Part shown: piece after piece, positions 33,269 through 42,538 of the stretch
Layout: every line of letters begins with the position of its first letter
Numbering within the stretch: position 1 is the stretch's first letter
Assembly (NCBI RefSeq): GCF_001921205.1
Contig: NZ_MSIE01000017.1
Location: forward strand, 1 to 43,576
Direction of reading: 5' to 3'
Origin: Actinophytocola xanthii
Lineage (GTDB): Bacteria > Actinomycetota > Actinomycetes > Mycobacteriales > Pseudonocardiaceae
DNA length: 43,576 nucleotides
Position numbers and translations under genes: made by a program
Notes under the pieces: generated by a model
What the model saw: the letters and a program-made list of their open reading frames with translations, nothing else
What the model was told of the DNA's origin: nothing
Database searches by the model: none

Positions 33269-33849
33269 CGGACTACGCTCCTCACCTGCTGGCGAGCACG
33301 GTGGTTGGCAACATTGACGCGGTTGCCACACCGTTCCGGCATGCAGTAGCGCCGACGTCCGGCCCGGCTCGTGTCCGCGAACACGCCGCGGCAGCCCGAC
33401 GCCTCGCACGCCCGGAAGCGGCCGTGGCCGAGCACCCGGACCACGCCGAGCAGGCCGACGCCCACGAGCGCGGCCAGCTCGTCGGCCAGCGGCGCGCCAG
33501 GAGCGGTGGGGACGTGCCACTGCCACCGGTCCTCGACGTCGCGGCGCAGCGCCGGGGCGAGCGCGGCACGGCGGGTCAGCACGTGCGCACCCGCGATGGC
33601 CTGGTCCTCCGTCTCGGTCTCCAGGATCCCGCGCACCTCGCGGCGGAGCAGGTGGACCTGGAACAGATCTTCGGCGGTCGGCGCCAGGTCCGTGACGGCG
33701 TCGAGTCGCAGGCCGTGCTCGGCCAGGAACTCCGTGAGCGACTCGGGGGTGGGCAGGCCGTCTCCGTCGGTCCGTACCGTCGGGGAGGTGTTGACCAGGT
33801 CCGTCGCCACGGTGGCACCGGTTGGGTAGTCGATCAGGGGTATGTCCAC
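33265..33849 (-). CDS. CGNR zinc-finger (ABATE-type) regulator
   Basis: 194 aa from a GTG with AGGAGGG upstream. The C-terminal zinc finger is clear: C-E-A-S-G-C ... R-R-Y-C-M-P-E-R-C-G-N-R-V-N. The N-terminal region (about 10-120) matches the stress-induced ABATE-type domain. Such proteins are putative transcription regulators. First of a two-gene operon with the phosphatase. Confidence 0.9.
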   Translation of the reverse strand: MDIPLIDYPTGATVATDLVNTSPTVRTDGDGLPTPESLTEFLAEHGLRLDAVTDLAPTAEDLFQVHLLRREVRGILETETEDQAIAGAHVLTRRAALAPALRRDVEDRWQWHVPTAPGAPLADELAALVGVGLLGVVRVLGHGRFRACEASGCRGVFADTSRAGRRRYCMPERCGNRVNVANHRARQQVRSVVR

Positions 33850-33989
33850 ACGCCCTCCTGTAAGGCTTATTCGAAGAGTACAGCTATTACCTCCTGGTGA
33901 TCAAGGTGGCGCCGCTGGTCCGTTTGAGCGGCCGACGGACCGAGCGAGGCCGGACCTATGCTCGACACGACGTTTGGGCGATGACCGGG

Positions 33990-34782
33990 GATGCTGAGCG
34001 CTCGGACCAGCTGGCGGGGGTCGACGGTGTGGTTTGCCGACGACGCCGTAGACCGGCGGGACGGCGTCGATCAGCTGAGTGACGTCGTTGCGATGGCCGC
34101 CGGTCAGGGTGACGGCGAGCGGGATGCCCGGGGGTGTCGGCGATCAGGCGGCGGTTGGACCCCCGTTGGCGCCGGTCAACCGGGGTGAGTGGAGTCGGCC
34201 AGGGCTACGGACAGGCCGAGCAGGCCAGCGCTGGGCAGTTCGGCGATCCGGGTAGGTCCCTTTCGTCGGTGGACGGCCGGCGCCGACCACCTCGGCGATA
34301 CCCGAGACCGCCTGGTCCGGCCGGACGCTGGTGAACGCCGAGACCGCATCGCGTAGGTCAGGCTCCCGGTCGGTCAGCCCTTGCCGGGACGCGGCCGCAT
34401 CGCCGTAGATGGAGTCGGCCACCACTGGGTGTCGCGGCAGGGCCGGTGTGATCCACCTTTGAGGGCACGTAGGTGGGTGGAGCCGATCAGGGCCGCGCAG
34501 GTCGAGCAGCCCGGCCCTGCGCAGTTCGGCGAGCAGTCGCTCGTGCAGTTGTTGCCAGACGCCGGCCTCGTACCACTCGGTCGACCGGCGCCAGCAGGTG
34601 GCGGCCGAACAGGTTGGTGGGCAGCCGATCCAGCCGATACCGGTGCGCGCCACGTACAGATTGCCTTCGAGCGCGGCCCGGTCGTCGGCTCGCTTGCGGC
34701 CGGGGTAGCGGAAGCGCCTCGGGTGCGCCGGGATCAACCGTTCCAGTCGTGCCGACAGCTCGTCGGTCAGGACCTCACGCAC
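33990..34782 (-). pseudogene. IS5-family transposase relic interrupted by IS701-like fragment
   Basis: From 34782 leftward the minus strand encodes an IS5-type N-terminus (LTDELSARLERLIPAHPRRF, then RYPGRKRADDRAALEGNLYV and the WQQLHERLLAELRRAGLLDL part) with frameshifts. At about 34230-34440 it switches to an IS701-like segment (VVADSIYGDAAASRQGLTDR, GRPP). At about 34000-34160 IS5-type sequence resumes (GIPLAVTLTGGHRNDVTQL in a shifted frame). No intact transposase remains. Confidence 0.75.
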
Positions 34783-34848
34783 GACGTGATCTCAGAACAT
34801 CCCGCGTCACAGGCAAAGCCGACACACCAGCCCATTCTGAACTGACGA

Positions 34849-35958
34849 CTAACGGCAGAAGGCCGTCACCCCTATGGACACGATCGCCGGGGCAGGTGGG
34901 TCCTGTTGGTACGGGTTCAGTGACAGAACCAGGGACTTGCCCTCACCGTCGGTCAGCGCGAAGGTCAGGTAGCCGATCAGCTGGCCGGTGTGTCCCCAGA
35001 CCGGCTTGGGCCCGTCGGCGCAGGGGAGAGTGAACTCCTGTAGCCCCAGGCCGTAGCGGAACAGAGGATCGGCCGGTGTCGTGCGTCGCATCTCGGACAG
35101 GCTTGTCTGGCTCGTCAAACGGCCCTTGAGCAGGGCCGTGACGAACGTTGTCAGGTCCTCGGTAGTGGAGACCATCTCGCCCGCCGCCCAGTCCAGGGAC
35201 GGGTCCATCTTCGTGGCGTCCACGATCGTCGGTGGACTCGTGGGCAGTGGTTCGTAGCCGTGGGCGTGTGGTGCGGGTAGGGACGCGCGATGGCCTGGGA
35301 CGCTCGTGTGATCGAGGTCGAGTGGGCGGAGAATCCGTCGCTTCACCTCCTCGCCGTACGGTCGGCCGGTCAGCTTCTCGATGAGCAGTCCGGCCACGAT
35401 GTAGTTGGTGTTCGAGTAGCGCCACAGCTCGCCCGGGGCGTCGTCCGCGTCGGCAGTGAACGCGACATCGATCAGCTCGCTCGGGGTGTAGTCGTCGAAG
35501 CGTGCGTCGCCGCGCCAACGATTGGTGGAGTAGCCGGGTTCGCTCATGTAGTCGTGCAGGAGGCTGGTGTGCTGCAGGAGCTGTCGGACGGTGATGCGCC
35601 CGCCGTCGGGTACGACATCCGGTAGGTGACGATCGATCGGGTCGTCCAGGGCCAGTCGCCCCTCGTCGACCAGCTGCAGCAACACTGTGGCCACGAAGGT
35701 CTTGGTGACGCTGCCGATCCGGAAGTGTCCGTTCGGGTCGGCAGGTTTCCTCGTGGTCAGGTCTCTGACGCCTACGGCCTCCGACCACTCGGCCTCTCCG
35801 TCGTGAACGTGGATCAGCCCGGCCGTGATGAACTGGTCGTTCACCAGACCGATCAGTTGGTCGTGCAACTCCGACGCCGGTGTGTCCGGTGTGGACGGTG
35901 CGAGGCCGGGACTGATGGCGAGGGCGGTGGACAGGATCGCGTTCAGGAGCATGGTCAC
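34849..35958 (-). CDS. secreted serine hydrolase, beta-lactamase/DD-peptidase-like (class C type)
   Basis: 369 aa from a GTG at 35958; an ATG at 35952 is possible. N-terminal signal-like region (1-28). Active-site motifs of the class C family: S83-V-T-K86, Y181-S-N183 and W-G-H-T-G near the C-terminus. Related to D-alanyl-D-alanine carboxypeptidases and esterases; a true antibiotic role is not implied. Divergent from the LAL regulator across a short repeat-rich region, so regulation by it is likely. Confidence 0.9.
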   Translation of the reverse strand: MTMLLNAILSTALAISPGLAPSTPDTPASELHDQLIGLVNDQFITAGLIHVHDGEAEWSEAVGVRDLTTRKPADPNGHFRIGSVTKTFVATVLLQLVDEGRLALDDPIDRHLPDVVPDGGRITVRQLLQHTSLLHDYMSEPGYSTNRWRGDARFDDYTPSELIDVAFTADADDAPGELWRYSNTNYIVAGLLIEKLTGRPYGEEVKRRILRPLDLDHTSVPGHRASLPAPHAHGYEPLPTSPPTIVDATKMDPSLDWAAGEMVSTTEDLTTFVTALLKGRLTSQTSLSEMRRTTPADPLFRYGLGLQEFTLPCADGPKPVWGHTGQLIGYLTFALTDGEGKSLVLSLNPYQQDPPAPAIVSIGVTAFCR

Positions 35959-35993
35959 GACGCTATTCCGGGATGGTGTGGCGAACCACGAGG

Positions 35994-36046
35994 TTCTCCG
36001 CAGAATCGACCTGCGGAGAACCGCAGCTCTTATTGCGGAGAACCGC
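35994..36046. promoter_or_regulatory. operator repeats between serine hydrolase and LAL regulator
   Basis: TTCTCCGCAG (35994-36003) is inverted as CTGCGGAGAA (36011-36020), spacer 7. The 12-mer GCGGAGAACCGC occurs at 36013-36024 and 36035-36046, 22 bp apart (two turns). The second copy also overlaps the GGAG that serves the start at 36048, so binding would block translation or transcription of the regulator. Confidence 0.65.
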
Positions 36047-36047
36047 G

Positions 36048-38777
36048 ATGGTCGGCCGTATGCGAGGGCGTAGCGTGCCGGTTGTGATAGTTGGACGCTC
36101 TGCGGAACAGGCGCGGATCAACCGCCTCGTGGCCGATGCGAAGGACGGCCGCAGCCGATCGCTGGTACTGCGCGGGGAGGCCGGGATCGGCAAGACGGCG
36201 CTGCTCGACTATGCGGAAAGCGTCGCCGGCGGAATGCGGGTACTGCGGGTGGTAGGCATCGAGTCCGAGGCCGACGTGGCGTACGCCGCCCTCCAGTTGA
36301 TGTTCATGAGCGAGCTCGACCGATTGGACGCGTTACCCGACGCGCAGGCGGAGGCGCTCATGGCCGCGTTCGGAGCGAGCAGCGCTCCGGTCGAACGAGG
36401 GTTGCCAGGTGCGGCAACCTTGTCGCTGCTCTCCGAGATCGCCGGCGACCGGCCGCTCCTGTGCATACTCGACGATGCCCAGTGGTGCGACCAGTCGTCG
36501 ATCGACGCCCTGCTCTTCGCCATCCGCCGCCTGTCCGCCGACCCGGTCGCGACCATCTTCGCCGCCCGGGACGGGGAGCGCCCGTTCCCCGCCCCCGGCT
36601 TGGAGAGCATCACGCTCCCACGGCTGGGCGCCGCCGACGCCGCTCGTCTCGCGGGGGCCGTCGAAACCTTGCCGAGCGACGTGACCGATCGGATCGTCGC
36701 TGAGTCCGGCGGTAATCCGCTCGCCATCGTCGAGCTGGCGGCCCATGCGACCGAGGTGCCCGCGGTCCCGGCGCCGGTCACGCCGCTGCCAGCCGCGGGA
36801 CGGCTCGAGGAGCACTTCCGTCGACAGGTGCGTGCCCTCGGTGAGCCGACCAGGACAGTCCTGCTGGTCGCCGCGGCGGACCACGGGTCCGCACTGCCGA
36901 CCCTCATCGCCGCCGCCGCGGAGCTCGGGGGCGAGGCCGCCGACTTCGAGCCGGCCGAGCGGAGTCGGCTCGTCCACGTGACCGCTGACGGGGCGGTCTT
37001 CCGCCATCCCCTGATCAGGGCGGCCGTCTACCAGGACGCGTCCTTCGCCCGCCGGGGCGCCGCGCACCGGGCGCTTGCCCGGGTGTTGACCGATCCCCGC
37101 GACGCCGACCGGCGCGCCTGGCACGTCGCGGCGGCAGCCGTCGGGCCGGACGACGCGGCCGCGGACGGCTTGGAGCAGGTAGCGGCCCGGGCGACGGGCC
37201 GAAGCGCGTCGGCGGCCGCGGCGCAGGCCCTCGACCGGGCGGCCCAACTGACCAGCGCAGCCGCCGTCCGCGGCAGACGACTGGTGGCCGCCGCGCGGGC
37301 GGCCTACGACGCCGGGCAGGCCGACAGAGCCGTCGAGTTGGCGGTCGCCGGCGCCGAGCTGAGCGTCGAGCCCGGTGAGGTGGCGGAGGCTGGCTGGATC
37401 TGCGCTCAGGTGGCCTACGAGCGCACATCACCGGCGGAGGCATCCCGCATCGCCCTGGAAGCCGCCGACCCGGTGCTCGTGACCGAGCCTGACCTCGCTG
37501 TCTCGATCCTCACCGAGGCCGCCTGGTGCGCGCGCGACGCGGCGGACACAGCGCTTCTGCGTGCCTGCGCCGAGCGGCTCCGAGCAATCCCGGACGGTCC
37601 CACCCGGCTGATCGACGGGCTGGTGGGCTTCGTCGAACTGCTGTGCGGGGATGCCGCGGAGGCGGTCGAGCCGATGCGCCGCGCGTTCATCGCCGCCCGG
37701 GACAATGCGGGCAAAGCCACCCTGGAGCGGTTGAACGCCGCGTTCATGGGGTTGCTGATCGGCGAGGACGACTCGGCCGTGGCGATGCTCGACGCCCACG
37801 TCGCGGAGCTGCGCAGCCAGGGAGCGTTGGGCTGGCTGCCGTACGCCCAGGAGCCGCTCGTGCTCGCGCAGATGGTCACGGGCAGGCTTCGCGACGCGGA
37901 CGGCAACGTCGCGGAGGCGATAGCGCTGGCCGAGGAGCTGGGTCAGGAGCTCGAGGTCGTCGTCCTCTCCGCGACAGCGGCGTGGCTCGCCGCGGCCCGC
38001 GGAGACCATGCCCGGGCCGAGCGGATGGCGGCGCTCGTCCTCGACGACTCGCGCAAGCACGGGATGGCGGCCGCGCAGGCCACCTGGGCGCTCGGGCTGG
38101 TCGACCTCATGCGGGGCGACCCCCAGCGGGCGCTCGAGCGGCTCGAGAGCGTCTGCGAGGGTTCGTCCGGTCGCGACATCATGGTGCGCGCCGTCCCGGA
38201 TCTGGTCGAGGCCGCGGTGCGGGTCGGCGACACCGATCGCGCCCGACGGGTCCTGCCAGGCCTGATCGACTGGGCGACGTACACCAAGAGTGCGGTACCC
38301 CGAGCCCTCCTGCTGCGAGCTGATGCGCTCCTCGACGACGACGGCGACGGCGATGCGGACCGGTGCTTCGAGGAGTCCCTGGCGACCGAGCGCTGCGGGC
38401 CCTACGACCAGGCGCGGACACGACTGGTCTTCGGTGAGTGGCTCCGCCGGCACCGCCGCCGCACCAAGGCCAAGGAGCAGCTTCTGAAGGCGCACGAGAC
38501 GTTCGACCGGATCGGCGCCCATGGCTGGCTCCCGCGCGTGCGCGCCGAGCTGACCGCTCTCGGCGAGTCCGCTCCGGGGGACGCCGACGCCGGAAGCATC
38601 GGCGGCCTCACCCCGCAGGAGCTGCAGGTGGTGCGGCGCGCCGCCGTGGGCATGAGCAACCGGGAGATCGCCGCCGAGCTGTTCCTCAGCCCACGCACGG
38701 TCGGCCACCACCTCTACCGGGCCTATCCGAAACTTGGCGTCAGAAGACGGGCGGAGCTGGGGCAGCTCGCCCTGTGA
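36048..38777 (+). CDS. LuxR-family ATP-binding regulator (LAL type)
   Basis: 909 aa from the ATG at 36048, with GGAG 7 nt upstream; the frame is open from 35973. Walker A is at 43-50 (GEAGIGKT), Walker B in L-L-C-I-L-D-D-A-Q-W. A long helical TPR-like middle follows, and the C-terminal LuxR HTH (LTPQELQVVRRAAVGMSNRE ... FLSPRTVGHHLYRAYPKLGV). LAL proteins are large activators of carbon-use and antibiotic genes. Adjacent and divergent to a serine hydrolase, a probable target. Confidence 0.95.
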   Translation: MVGRMRGRSVPVVIVGRSAEQARINRLVADAKDGRSRSLVLRGEAGIGKTALLDYAESVAGGMRVLRVVGIESEADVAYAALQLMFMSELDRLDALPDAQAEALMAAFGASSAPVERGLPGAATLSLLSEIAGDRPLLCILDDAQWCDQSSIDALLFAIRRLSADPVATIFAARDGERPFPAPGLESITLPRLGAADAARLAGAVETLPSDVTDRIVAESGGNPLAIVELAAHATEVPAVPAPVTPLPAAGRLEEHFRRQVRALGEPTRTVLLVAAADHGSALPTLIAAAAELGGEAADFEPAERSRLVHVTADGAVFRHPLIRAAVYQDASFARRGAAHRALARVLTDPRDADRRAWHVAAAAVGPDDAAADGLEQVAARATGRSASAAAAQALDRAAQLTSAAAVRGRRLVAAARAAYDAGQADRAVELAVAGAELSVEPGEVAEAGWICAQVAYERTSPAEASRIALEAADPVLVTEPDLAVSILTEAAWCARDAADTALLRACAERLRAIPDGPTRLIDGLVGFVELLCGDAAEAVEPMRRAFIAARDNAGKATLERLNAAFMGLLIGEDDSAVAMLDAHVAELRSQGALGWLPYAQEPLVLAQMVTGRLRDADGNVAEAIALAEELGQELEVVVLSATAAWLAAARGDHARAERMAALVLDDSRKHGMAAAQATWALGLVDLMRGDPQRALERLESVCEGSSGRDIMVRAVPDLVEAAVRVGDTDRARRVLPGLIDWATYTKSAVPRALLLRADALLDDDGDGDADRCFEESLATERCGPYDQARTRLVFGEWLRRHRRRTKAKEQLLKAHETFDRIGAHGWLPRVRAELTALGESAPGDADAGSIGGLTPQELQVVRRAAVGMSNREIAAELFLSPRTVGHHLYRAYPKLGVRRRAELGQLAL

Positions 38778-38842
38778 AGGCTCGTGCCCACCAGTCATTC
38801 AACCGATGCGGACGCACCCGTTCGACTCATAGGTTCACTGGC

Positions 38843-39280
38843 ATGGGCAAGTCGTTCTTCACCACCAGACCACCCTCAACGGCGCCTTCGAGGCGCCCAC
38901 CCCCGAGGAATGGCTGGAGCTCGACGCCGACAGCGGCGACGCCGGCCTCGAACAGCTGATCCTGGCCGACGCGCCGTCTGGCCGCACCTCGGCGAGGACC
39001 CGACGATGGGCTACTACGCGGAGCGCATCAACAGCAGGCCGTCGCCGAACTCAAGGAGAAGCACGCAGGCAACCTGATCGTCTCCGGAGGCGGGGAGCTG
39101 GCACACACCCTCGCTCAGCAGGGGCTGGTCGACGAGTTCTGGTTCTGGGTGAATCCGCAGCTTTGGCCGGCCGGGCCGCGGATCCTCGATGGTGTGGGCC
39201 CGATCCGCCTGCAGCTGGTCGCGGCCACGCCCTGTCGATCCGGAGTCGTCTGGTTGCGCTACCGGCCGGTCGCGGCCTGA
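38843..39280 (+). pseudogene. RibD-C / dihydrofolate-reductase-like gene, broken
   Basis: Fragments in shifting frames: QTTLNGAFEAPTPEEWLELD near 38870-38930, then a deletion, then NLIVSGGGELAHTLAQQGLV and LDGVGPIRLQLVAATPCRSG near 39070-39270, ending at TGA 39278. The G-G-G-x-L and V-D-E-F-W parts match the RibD C-terminal family. The central part is missing and at least two frameshifts are seen. Confidence 0.75.
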
Positions 39281-39292
39281 GGAACGGAGCAC

Positions 39293-40087
39293 GTGGAGAT
39301 GCAGCAGATGGACACGACCGCATACCTGAACGCCGTCGTCGAACAGACGAGCACGTTGGCCGACTGGGTGGACGGCGGGGATGCTACGACCCCGGTACCG
39401 ACCTGTCCGAAGTGGACATTGGCGGATCTTGTGGACCACGTCGGCGCGACCCAGCGCATGGTCGCGATGATCGTGGGACAGCGGATGACGGAGCCGAGCA
39501 GTGCGTTCGCCGGCTACGTTCCGGCCCCGAGCGATTCGACCCAGTGGCGCGCCTGGCTGAACGGATGCGCCGCCGAGGCGAGACAGGCGTTCGAGTCGGT
39601 CGCCGACGACACGCCGGTGTGGGATCCGTCCGGTGACGCCGCGGGCGTGCCGTTCTGGTCACGTCGGCTGTTCGGCGAGGCCTGCGTGCATCGCGCGGAC
39701 GCTGCCGCGACGCTCGGGACGCGGTACGAGCTGGCGCCGGAGCTCGCCGTTGGGGCCATCGAGGACTGGCTGGACACGATGACGTCCCGCGGCTACTGGG
39801 AGAACAGACCGGACTTCGCCACTGCGATGCGCGGCGACGGCCAGACCCTGCATTTCCACGCAACCGACGCGTCCGGGGAGTGGCTGGCACGGCGGGAACC
39901 GGACAGGGTCGCCCTGGAACGCACGCACGGCAAGGCAGACGTCGCGGTCCGCGGCTCGGCCGCCGAACTACTGCTCGTGGTCAGCCGGCGTCGCCCGCTG
40001 GGTTCGGCAACTACGTTGGAAGTCCACGGGGATCGCGCACTGCTCGACCACTGGATCGAACACATGGACTGGGTCACCGACGCCTGA
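39293..40087 (+). CDS. DinB/maleylpyruvate-isomerase-like protein (TIGR03083 type)
   Basis: 264 aa; ATG at 39299 (MQQMDTT) or GTG at 39293. N-terminal DinB-like helical bundle with metal-type His in L-V-D-H-V-G and A-C-V-H-R-A-D-A, the mycothiol-dependent maleylpyruvate isomerase pattern, plus a C-terminal SCP2-like region (ATDASGEWLARREPDRV, GSAAELLLVVSRRRPL). The substrate is unknown. Follows the broken RibD-like gene closely. Confidence 0.85.
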   Translation: MEMQQMDTTAYLNAVVEQTSTLADWVDGGDATTPVPTCPKWTLADLVDHVGATQRMVAMIVGQRMTEPSSAFAGYVPAPSDSTQWRAWLNGCAAEARQAFESVADDTPVWDPSGDAAGVPFWSRRLFGEACVHRADAAATLGTRYELAPELAVGAIEDWLDTMTSRGYWENRPDFATAMRGDGQTLHFHATDASGEWLARREPDRVALERTHGKADVAVRGSAAELLLVVSRRRPLGSATTLEVHGDRALLDHWIEHMDWVTDA

Positions 40088-40666
40088 CGCGATCCTCCGG
40101 GGCGAAGGATCTGGCAGCGAACCATCCTGCGCGAACAGGGCTCCGGTGTGGCTGCGGCGGTTGGCGATGCGGCACGCGCCGCGCCGGCGAGGACTGAGCA
40201 TCAGACACCGAGTAGCAAACGGAGAAAGTTCGCCTGCTTGCCGCAGTGTTTGGGTCAAAGTTGCAATATCCTGACAAAATTTCTTAGCGTGGAGAAACAT
40301 CAGAAGTTTTCGCCGGGGAAGCGCGGAGACTTGACGAGGTAACGAGACCGTCGGCCATCGCCGTTGTGGCCGCAAAGGACAGCGCTACGACCGAGGCGAA
40401 CCGATAGACGGCGGGACGTGCCACGAGATGCCAAACTGCCTCTGGTCCGTCTATGCCGGATTCTCGAACCCGAGGCAGCAAACGCCGTTTGTGGCATCGG
40501 CTGGTTCGACCGAGGTCTCGGCTACTCCATTCTGCCGACGGAGGTCACTGAGGTGAGATGTCCGAAAAGCCCTGTCACCTCAGAACGACGCCCAGACGGA
40601 GTGAGTACCAGCCAGGCAGGTGAGACGGATCGACAGGGAGCGGCAACCCGGGGCATGCTGAACGTG
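40088..40666. other. intergenic region, no gene supported
   Basis: Short frames lack start signals. An AT-richer stretch lies at about 40200-40290. Nothing else recognised. Confidence 0.35.
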
Positions 40667-40690
40667 CCGCCCCCGCCAGTGCGGGGGCGG
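40667..40690. terminator. GC-rich hairpin
   Basis: Perfect 10-bp stem CCGCCCCCGC / GCGGGGGCGG around the loop CAGT. It could act as a terminator for transcripts from either side. Confidence 0.55.
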
Positions 40691-40750
40691 TCCATATTCC
40701 GCCACTCGCGCAACCGGGAGGCCCGCGGCGCCGGAACCTTCCGCGAATGA

Positions 40751-40791
40751 ACGTGGCGCCGTGTCAGCGAGGGCTTGACACGGCGCCACGT
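40751..40791. terminator. strong bidirectional hairpin terminator
   Basis: A 16-bp perfect stem (ACGTGGCGCCGTGTCA, 40751-40766; 40776-40791) with a 9-nt loop. It lies 18 nt past the stop of the FG-GAP gene (minus strand), so it most likely terminates it. Confidence 0.75.
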
Positions 40792-40808
40792 CCGGGGAGG
40801 CACTCCTC

Positions 40809-42509
40809 TCAGAGAAGCATCTCCGTCATACCGCCCCAGCCATGGCTGACCTTGGTCTGGGACCGCCAGGTGGCCTCGCCGTTGACCGACCCGGAGTGCG
40901 GGTACAGCAACAGGTCGCCCGACGCCGTCCGGCCGACGAGGTCGGACCAGCCGTCACCTGTGACGTCGGCCAGGAGGACGGCTGTCATGCCGCCCCAGCC
41001 GTGGCTGACCTTGGTCGGGTTCCACCATGTTGCTTCGCCGTTGACCGTGCCGGAGTGCGGGTAGAGCAACAGGTCACCGGATGCGGTGCGGCCGATCAGG
41101 TCCGGGCGGCCGTCGCCGGTGGCGTCGCCGAGCAGGACGGCTGTCATGCCGCCCCAGCCGTGGCTGACCTTGGTCGGGTTCCACCATGTTGCTTCGCCGT
41201 TGACCGTGCCGGAGTGCGGGTAGAGCAACAGGTCACCGGATGCGGTGCGGCCGATCAGGTCCGGGCGGCCGTCGCCGGTGGCGTCGCCGAGCAGGACGGC
41301 TGTCATGCCGCCCCAGCCGTGGCTGACCTTGGTCGGGTTCCACCATGTTGCTTCGCCGTTGACCGTGCCGGAGTGCGGGTAGAGCAACAGGTCACCGGAT
41401 GCGGTGCGGCCGATCAGGTCCGGGCGGCCGTCGCCGGTGGCGTCGCCGAGCAGGACGGCTGTCATGCCGCCCCAGCCGTGGCTGACCTTGGTCGGGTTCC
41501 ACCATGTTGCTTCGCCGTTGACCGTGCCGGAGTGCGGGTAGAGCAACAGGTCACCGGATGCGGTGCGGCCGATCAGGTCCGGGCGGCCGTCACCGGTGAC
41601 GTCGCCGAGCAGGATCGTGGTCATGCCGCCCCAACCGTGGCCAACCTTGGTGTGGGACCGCCACGTTGCCTCGCCGTTGACCGACCCCGAATGCGGGTAC
41701 AGCAACAGGTCGCCCGACGCCGTCCGGCCGACGAGGTCGGACCAGCCGTCGCCCGTCACGTCTCCGAGCAGCATCGCGGTCATGCCGCCCCAGCCGTGGC
41801 TGACCTTCGTGGGCGAGCGCCAGGTGGACTCGCCGTTGACCGACCCGGAGTGCGGGTACAGCAACAGGTCGCCCGACGCCGTCCGTCCGATCAGGTCCGG
41901 TCGCCCGTCGCCGGTCACGTCCGCCAGCCCGCCGAGGGTGTCGACGATGATCTGGGCATCGCCGGCCTCGGGCTGGTAGCGCGCGGGAAACGCCGACACC
42001 TGAACCCGTTGGCACACTTCGCCGATCGGCGCCGTCTGCCAGGAGTTGTTGGGATACTCCCTGATCATCTTGTTGAGGAACGCGTTGGTGGCCCAGACCG
42101 GGTCGGTCCGCTGCGCGGCCGATCCCCACGATCCCCGTTGCTGGAACAGGCCGAGGCTGTCGTGGTCGACCGCCGTCGCGTAGTTCTGCAGGCCACTCTC
42201 GACGATCGCCGTCGTGATGGCGATGACCGCTGCCCTTTCGGACAACCCGCGGGAACGTCCGGTTTGGACGATCATCCGAGCGCACGAGACGCGGTAGGCG
42301 GTCATCGCCCCTTTCATCTTGGCCCGCAGCCGGCCGTTCAGCACGGTCGCGAGTGCCGCGTCGCTCTGGGTCGGCGCACCACCGCACGGCGCGAAGCTGA
42401 CGGCCATGCCCACCGGCGGCGAAGGCTCCGCCACCGCGTTCGGCGTCCCCACCAACGCGAGCACCGCGGCGACACCGGCGCTGGCGAGGATCCTGACCGG
42501 ACGCCGCAT
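40809..42509 (-). CDS. secreted protein with lysozyme-like domain and seven FG-GAP repeats
   Basis: 566 aa from the ATG at 42509; a GTG at 42542 overlaps the upstream stop and is an alternative. Signal peptide about 1-27 (ILASAGVAAVLALVGTPNAVA). Residues about 30-190 look like a lytic-transglycosylase/lysozyme-like domain (AAVIAITTAIVESGLQNYA, SLGLFQQRGSWG). Then seven 53-residue repeats of D-x-T-G-D-G-x-x-D-L, calcium-binding FG-GAP/VCBS type, each ending HGWGGM. Three consecutive 159-bp repeat units are identical at DNA level. Probable cell-wall-acting secreted protein; exact role unknown. Confidence 0.85.
   Translation of the reverse strand: MRRPVRILASAGVAAVLALVGTPNAVAEPSPPVGMAVSFAPCGGAPTQSDAALATVLNGRLRAKMKGAMTAYRVSCARMIVQTGRSRGLSERAAVIAITTAIVESGLQNYATAVDHDSLGLFQQRGSWGSAAQRTDPVWATNAFLNKMIREYPNNSWQTAPIGEVCQRVQVSAFPARYQPEAGDAQIIVDTLGGLADVTGDGRPDLIGRTASGDLLLYPHSGSVNGESTWRSPTKVSHGWGGMTAMLLGDVTGDGWSDLVGRTASGDLLLYPHSGSVNGEATWRSHTKVGHGWGGMTTILLGDVTGDGRPDLIGRTASGDLLLYPHSGTVNGEATWWNPTKVSHGWGGMTAVLLGDATGDGRPDLIGRTASGDLLLYPHSGTVNGEATWWNPTKVSHGWGGMTAVLLGDATGDGRPDLIGRTASGDLLLYPHSGTVNGEATWWNPTKVSHGWGGMTAVLLGDATGDGRPDLIGRTASGDLLLYPHSGTVNGEATWWNPTKVSHGWGGMTAVLLADVTGDGWSDLVGRTASGDLLLYPHSGSVNGEATWRSQTKVSHGWGGMTEMLL
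40974..41590 (-). repeat. 159-bp tandem repeats within FG-GAP gene
   Basis: Successive GTCATG markers at 40984, 41143, 41302, 41461 and 41620 are exactly 159 bp apart. Units 40984-41142, 41143-41301 and 41302-41460 read the same base for base; the next starts to diverge near 41590. Such identity suggests recent unequal crossover or gene conversion. Confidence 0.85.
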
Positions 42510-42538
42510 TCCGCGTCGCCCCTGCCCTGGGACGGCGC

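Noticed and set aside
36333-37247. Minus-strand frame opposite the LAL regulator
   Set aside because: Shadow of the LuxR-family gene; Arg/Gly-rich composition typical of antisense GC-rich frames.
40974-41590. Regular direct repeats that might be taken for a CRISPR array
   Set aside because: Unit of 159 bp without variable spacers, fully in frame inside a coding sequence; no cas genes nearby.
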